64,000 nt of DNA from Pseudomonas putida (GTDB lineage Bacteria > Pseudomonadota > Gammaproteobacteria > Pseudomonadales > Pseudomonadaceae), in contig NZ_JANHLK010000009.1 in assembly GCF_028682635.1 (NCBI RefSeq), positions 166,782 to 230,781 of the forward strand, given 5' to 3'. A model generated the notes under the pieces. That model saw nothing but the letters and a program-made list of their open reading frames with translations, was not told the origin of the DNA and ran no database searches. The stretch's first letter is position 1, and each line of letters begins with the position of its first letter. The position numbers were made by a program, and so were the translations under genes. Below are positions 60,340-64,000 of the stretch, piece after piece.

Positions 60340-61704
60340 TTAGCCGAGCAAATCGCGCAGGACCTGGGTGAAGGCGCGATTGCTTTCCTCTTCCCCGGCA
60401 TGCCGCCCGTCACGCACGACCCACTGGCCATTGACCAGCACATCGCGCACCTGGCGATCGCCACCGGCAAACAACCAACGATTGAGAATCCCGTCGCCAC
60501 TGGCGGTCGCCAGGTACGGATCGTTGCCGTCCAGCACCAGCCAATCGGCACGCTTGCCGACTTCCAGTGCGCCGATCGGTTGCCCGAGTGCCTGGGCGCC
60601 GCCGTCCAGCGCCGCATCAAACAGCGTGCGGCCGACCATCGGCTGGTCCGCGCCATACAGGCGGTTGCGCCGTTGATCACGCAGGCGCTGACCGTATTCC
60701 AGCCAGCGCAACTCTTCCACCACGCTCAATGACACATGGCTGTCGGAACCGATGCCCATGCGCCCGCCCTGGGCGAGAAAATCCACTGCCGGGAAAATCC
60801 CGTCGCCGAGGTTGGCTTCGGTGGTCAGGCACAGGCCGGCGATGGCGCGACTCTTGGCCATCGACGTGACCTCTTCCGGGTTGGCGTGGGTGGCGTGCAC
60901 CAGGCACCAGCGCTGGTCGACTTCGACGTTTTCGTACAGCCATTGCAGTGGACGACGGCCGCTCCAGCTCAGGCAGTCGTCGACTTCTTTCTGCTGCTCG
61001 GCAATGTGGATGTGCACCGGGCATTGCTTGTCGCTGGCCGCCAGCACTTCGCTGATCTGTTGTGGCGTGACCGCGCGCAATGAGTGGAAACACAAACCCA
61101 GGGACTGAGCCGGTTGCTGCGCCAGCAACGGTTGCAGGCGCGATTGCAGTTTGAGGTAGTTTTCAGTGCTGTTGATAAAACGGCGCTGGCCGTCATTTGG
61201 CGTTTGACCGCCGAAACCGGCGTGGCTGTAGAGCACGGGAAGCAGGGTCAAACCGATACCCGCAGAACTGGCCGCCTGGCTGATCCGCAGGGCCAGTTCG
61301 GCTGGATCTGCGTAAGGCTGGCCATCGATGTCGTGATGCACATAGTGAAATTCCGCCACCGAGGTGTAACCGGCCTTGAGCATTTCGATGTACAGCTGGC
61401 GGGCAATGACGCCCAATTGCTCCGGGCTGATTTTTCCGACGAGGCGATACATCAAGTCGCGCCAGGTCCAGAAGCTGTCGTTCGGATTGCCTGCCACTTC
61501 CGCCAGCCCGGCCATGGCCCGCTGGAACGCGTGGGAGTGCAGATTCGGCATGCCCGGCAGCAGCGGACCGCTCAACCGTTCGGCGTCATCTGCATGAGAA
61601 TCGGCCTGGATATGGGTCAAGACGCCGTCGGCGCTGACCTCAAGACGTACATTGTTGGCCCATCCGTTAGGCAGCAGCGCGCGTTCGGCAAAGAAGGCGG
61701 ACAT
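60340..61704 (-). CDS. hutF: Formimidoylglutamate deiminase
   Basis: Converts N-formimino-L-glutamate to N-formyl-L-glutamate and ammonia in the five-step histidine degradation route of Pseudomonas. It is an amidohydrolase of 454 residues. Zinc ligands: PNLHSHAFQRAMAG, then HIHIAEQQKEVDDC, HATH and SDSHVSLS. The start ATG 61704 faces hutC. It is expected to be induced by urocanate through HutC. The distance and the operator at 61728 support a divergent regulation. Confidence 0.96.
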   Translation of the reverse strand: MSAFFAERALLPNGWANNVRLEVSADGVLTHIQADSHADDAERLSGPLLPGMPNLHSHAFQRAMAGLAEVAGNPNDSFWTWRDLMYRLVGKISPEQLGVIARQLYIEMLKAGYTSVAEFHYVHHDIDGQPYADPAELALRISQAASSAGIGLTLLPVLYSHAGFGGQTPNDGQRRFINSTENYLKLQSRLQPLLAQQPAQSLGLCFHSLRAVTPQQISEVLAASDKQCPVHIHIAEQQKEVDDCLSWSGRRPLQWLYENVEVDQRWCLVHATHANPEEVTSMAKSRAIAGLCLTTEANLGDGIFPAVDFLAQGGRMGIGSDSHVSLSVVEELRWLEYGQRLRDQRRNRLYGADQPMVGRTLFDAALDGGAQALGQPIGALEVGKRADWLVLDGNDPYLATASGDGILNRWLFAGGDRQVRDVLVNGQWVVRDGRHAGEEESNRAFTQVLRDLLG

Positions 61705-61727
61705 GGTTCAGCACCCCATCGTGTGTT

Positions 61728-61747
61728 ATTTGTATATACATATACAG
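61728..61747. promoter_or_regulatory. Candidate HutC operator between hutF and hutC
   Basis: TGTATATACA (61731-61740) is a perfect palindrome followed by TATACAGACG. It resembles the second candidate at 63477 (CTTGTATGTACAAG). Both sit upstream of hut genes, as expected for repression released by urocanate. Confidence 0.68.
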
Positions 61748-61811
61748 ACGTTTGCCTGCCCGGTAAACTCCGGCAAGCTAGCGACATCAACCAAACGACC
61801 AAGGATTAACC

Positions 61812-62561
61812 GTGCCGACTCCGCCTCCAGTCTCTCCGTTGGCCGCGAACATGGGCGACAGTCCGGCGCCCCTGTACGCTCGCGTCAAACAGATGATCAC
61901 CCAGCAAATCGACAGCGGTAACTGGCCGCCGCACTACCGCGTTCCGTCGGAAAGCGAGCTGGTCAGCCAGCTGGGTTTCAGCCGCATGACCATCAACCGC
62001 GCCTTGCGCGAAATGACCGCCGACGGTCTGTTGGTGCGCATGCAGGGTGTCGGCACCTTCGTTGCCGAGCCGAAGAGCCAGTCCGCCCTGTTCGAAGTGC
62101 ACAACATCGCCGACGAAATCGCCTCCCGTGGCCATCGCCACACCTGCAAGGTGATCACCCTTGAAGAGGAAGCTGCGGGCTCCGAACGCGCCCTGGCGCT
62201 GGACATGCGCGAAGGCCAGAAGGTTTTCCACTCGCTGATCGTGCATTTCGAAAACGACATTCCGGTGCAAATCGAAGATCGTTTCGTCAACGCGCTGGTG
62301 GCGCCTGAGTACCTCAAGCAGGATTTCACCCTGCAAACGCCCTACGCCTACCTGAACCAGGTCGCGCCGCTGACCGAAGGCGAGCACGTGGTCGAGGCGA
62401 TCCTGGCCGAGCCGTCCGAATGCAAGTTGCTGCAGATTGAAAAAGGCGAGCCGTGCCTGCTGATCCGTCGCCGCACCTGGTCTGGTCGTCAGCCGGTGAC
62501 CGCCGCTCGCTTGATCCACCCTGGTTCCCGTCATCGTCTGGAAGGTCGGTTCCACAAATGA
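61812..62561 (+). CDS. hutC: Histidine utilisation repressor HutC
   Basis: GntR-type repressor of 249 residues, releasing the hut genes when urocanate binds. The start is GTG at 61812. The N-terminal winged helix (YARVKQMITQQIDSGNWPPHYRVPSESELV) is followed by the GFSRMTINRALREMTADGLLVRMQGVGTFV helices, then the UTRA effector domain (ALFEVHNIADEIASRGHRHTCKV). It overlaps hutD by four bases. Confidence 0.96.
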   Translation: MPTPPPVSPLAANMGDSPAPLYARVKQMITQQIDSGNWPPHYRVPSESELVSQLGFSRMTINRALREMTADGLLVRMQGVGTFVAEPKSQSALFEVHNIADEIASRGHRHTCKVITLEEEAAGSERALALDMREGQKVFHSLIVHFENDIPVQIEDRFVNALVAPEYLKQDFTLQTPYAYLNQVAPLTEGEHVVEAILAEPSECKLLQIEKGEPCLLIRRRTWSGRQPVTAARLIHPGSRHRLEGRFHK

Positions 62562-63127
62562 ATGATCTGAAAGTTTTACGCGCCAAAGATTACCCGTGCA
62601 TGCCGTGGAAGAACGGCGGCGGCAGCACCGAAGAAATTACCCGCGATGCCGGTACCGGCCTGGATGGGTTCGGCTGGCGCTTGTCGATTGCCGATATCGG
62701 CGAGTCGGGCGGGTTTTCCACCTTTGCCGGTTACGAGCGGGTGATCACCGTTTTGCAGGGTGACGGCATGACCCTGACGGTGGATGGCCAGGACGCTCGG
62801 CCACTGTTACCGCTGGACCCGTTTGCCTTCAGTGGTGAAAGCAAGGTGTCCTGCACATTGCTGGGTGGGCCGATTCGCGATTTCAACCTCATTTATGCGC
62901 CGCAACGTTACGCGGCGCGGTTGCAGTGGTTGAGCGGTGAGCAGCGGTTTTTCAGCGAGGCTGGGACTGTGCTGGTGTTCAGTGTCAGTGATGCGCTGGA
63001 AGTGAAGACCGGTAACACCGTCTCGCAGCTTGGTCGGCATGATTGTCTGCAGCTCGACGGTAACGCCGGGCTGCTGGAAGTATCCAGCAATGGCGCCTGC
63101 TGCGTGATCGAACTGACAACGCGCTGA
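62558..63127 (+). CDS. hutD: HutD family protein
   Basis: A 189-residue cupin-fold protein of the HutD family, cytosolic and linked with histidine utilisation in Pseudomonas, where it is proposed to moderate hut activity or urocanate levels. Blocks: YPCMPWKNGGGSTEEITRDAG, GFGWRLSIADIGESGGFSTFAGYERVITVLQGDGMTL. The start ATG 62558 overlaps hutC (ATGA). The larger frame from 62453 lies within hutC and is rejected. Confidence 0.94.
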   Translation: MNDLKVLRAKDYPCMPWKNGGGSTEEITRDAGTGLDGFGWRLSIADIGESGGFSTFAGYERVITVLQGDGMTLTVDGQDARPLLPLDPFAFSGESKVSCTLLGGPIRDFNLIYAPQRYAARLQWLSGEQRFFSEAGTVLVFSVSDALEVKTGNTVSQLGRHDCLQLDGNAGLLEVSSNGACCVIELTTR

Positions 63128-63135
63128 TCCCCTTG

Positions 63136-63256
63136 CAGGAGCGAGCTTGCTCGCGAAAAACCCAAGGACGTCGCGGAGCATCTGGTTTTACGCGTTATCG
63201 TTCAAGACCATCGCGAGCAAGCTCGCTCCTACATTGGGGAGAGCTTGCTCGCGATG
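63136..63256. repeat. REP element, family A variant, with an extra half unit
   Basis: CAGGAGCGAGCTTGCTCGCG and inverted TCGCGAGCAAGCTCGCTCCTAC (listed in two parts because of its length), then a third half copy (GAGCTTGCTCGCGATG) at 63241. The stem core differs from the other family A elements by GAGCTTGCTC in place of GGGCTTGCTC, so it is a second subfamily. Confidence 0.85.
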
Positions 63257-63476
63257 TCGTTTCCCCTCTCGGATTACGTTTCCCACAGCGCACCACTTTG
63301 TTACCGAACGCCCCAGCGTGGCGCAAAACCTCGCCTAAGTAACAAAATCCTCTCGCCACAAAAATCCCCCCAGAAAAATTTCATCCACGCCAGAACCCTT
63401 ATTCCAGGCGCTCTCCAGCCCTTTCAGAATTTTTCTTGAATGCTCATCCAACAAGTTGGCCGCTTGATTGCATATG

Positions 63477-63490
63477 CTTGTATGTACAAG
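63477..63490. promoter_or_regulatory. Candidate HutC operator upstream of hutU
   Basis: CTTGTATGTACAAG has perfect arms CTTGTA/TACAAG. It lies 132 bases upstream of the hutU start and is followed by TAAAGACGTATG, shared in part with the hutF-hutC site. Confidence 0.72.
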
Positions 63491-63622
63491 TAAAGACGTA
63501 TGCGTATGAGTCACGAGGACTCAACCATCGTCCACTGATTTGCCGGTGTGCACTGATGCCCATTGGCTTGCTCGCCCACTGCCTGGGTTGGTTTTTGGAT
63601 TGATTGCTGAGGAGTTCTTTTC

Positions 63623-64000
63623 GTGACTAAATTTCGTGACGTTGAAATCCGCGCTGCCCGCGGTAACAAGCTGACCGCCAAGAGCTGGCTGACCGAAGCG
63701 CCGCTGCGCATGCTGATGAACAACCTCGACCCTGAAGTCGCCGAGAACCCTAAAGAACTGGTGGTTTACGGTGGTATCGGTCGTGCGGCACGTAACTGGG
63801 AGTGCTACGACAAGATCGTCGAAAGCCTGACCAACCTGAACGACGACGAAACCCTGCTGGTGCAATCCGGCAAGCCGGTCGGCGTGTTCAAGACCCACGC
63901 CAACGCCCCGCGCGTACTGATCGCCAACTCCAACCTGGTACCGCACTGGGCGAGCTGGGAGCACTTCAACGAGCTCGACGCCAAGGGCCTGGCCATGTAC
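63623..64000 (+). CDS. hutU: Urocanate hydratase, 3'-truncated by the window edge
   Basis: Converts urocanate to imidazolonepropionate. 126 codons are present with no stop. The start is GTG at 63623 with GGAG (63611) and the sequence [21 protein letters not shown], typical of urocanase, followed by the [34 protein letters not shown]-binding opening and [26 protein letters not shown]. An intact gene is expected beyond 64000. It is not in an uninterrupted operon with hutD because of the 495-base gap with REP and operator. Confidence 0.97.
   Translation, partial: MTKFRDVEIRAARGNKLTAKSWLTEAPLRMLMNNLDPEVAENPKELVVYGGIGRAARNWECYDKIVESLTNLNDDETLLVQSGKPVGVFKTHANAPRVLIANSNLVPHWASWEHFNELDAKGLAMY

Overview
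The window is GC-rich chromosomal DNA of a Pseudomonas, most likely a member of the P. fluorescens group. Support comes from codon usage, REP/REPIN families typical of these genomes, and gene order. As far as I recall, many blocks follow the P. aeruginosa PAO1 order PA5155 to PA5100: an amino-acid ABC transporter, yggX-mutY-asmA, hisBHAF, ctpA-envC-gpmI, rhodanese-grx-secB, trmL, ntrBC, glnA, thiI, typA, fbp, and hutFCDU. No rRNA genes and no convincing CRISPR array are present.

Layout. 1-1205: the 3' part of a tyrosine-recombinase gene and one small gene lie against the 3' end of a tRNA-Thr gene, which looks like the inner end of an integrated element extending left of the window. 1601-5798 (minus): basic-amino-acid-type ABC transporter (ATPase, binding protein, two permeases) plus a methyltransferase. 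6362-13944 is accessory: a GABA-permease-like gene with a good sigma-54 promoter, a vapBC toxin-antitoxin pair bracketed by two copies of the same terminator, two tandem paralogues of unknown function, a hydrolase, a YhcG-type PD-(D/E)XK nuclease, a secreted protein, a lipoprotein and a TSUP permease. 14368-19907: a polyamine uptake and breakdown cluster (aldehyde dehydrogenase, LuxR-type regulator, putrescine-type aminotransferase, PuuP-like permease). 20070-25874: tRNA-Phe, yggX, mutY, asmA-like and an oxalate/formate-type antiporter.

26144-29336 is the histidine biosynthesis operon hisB-hisH-(DUF2164)-hisA-hisF, with inverted repeats abutting two of its stop codons. 29415-36753 carries a solute-binding protein, a cell-separation and envelope cluster (yibQ-like, ctpA, envC) with gpmI, then rhodanese-grxC-secB. 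36941-43277 holds trmL, a small membrane protein, ntrC-ntrB, a DUF4124 protein and glnA, with candidate NtrC and sigma-54 sites that fit the known nitrogen-control circuit. 43606-57230 holds thiI, typA, a YkgJ-type protein, a stand-alone glycogen phosphorylase, a DUF2339/DUF3999 membrane pair, fbp, a DUF924 gene and the relic of a ParE-like toxin cut by a REP element. 57231-64000 holds a PctA-like chemoreceptor, two lipoproteins and the start of the histidine utilisation locus (hutF divergent from hutC-hutD, then hutU running off the edge), with two candidate HutC operators.

At least twelve REP-type inverted repeats in three sequence families occupy the intergenic spaces. The least expected structures are the vapBC/terminator duplication (7771-8631), a three-unit repeat whose hairpin stems show compensatory changes (37835-38050), divergent start codons sharing one CATG (37394-37397), a 12-G tract near a start codon (41690-41701), and the unlisted toxin relic (56954-57136).
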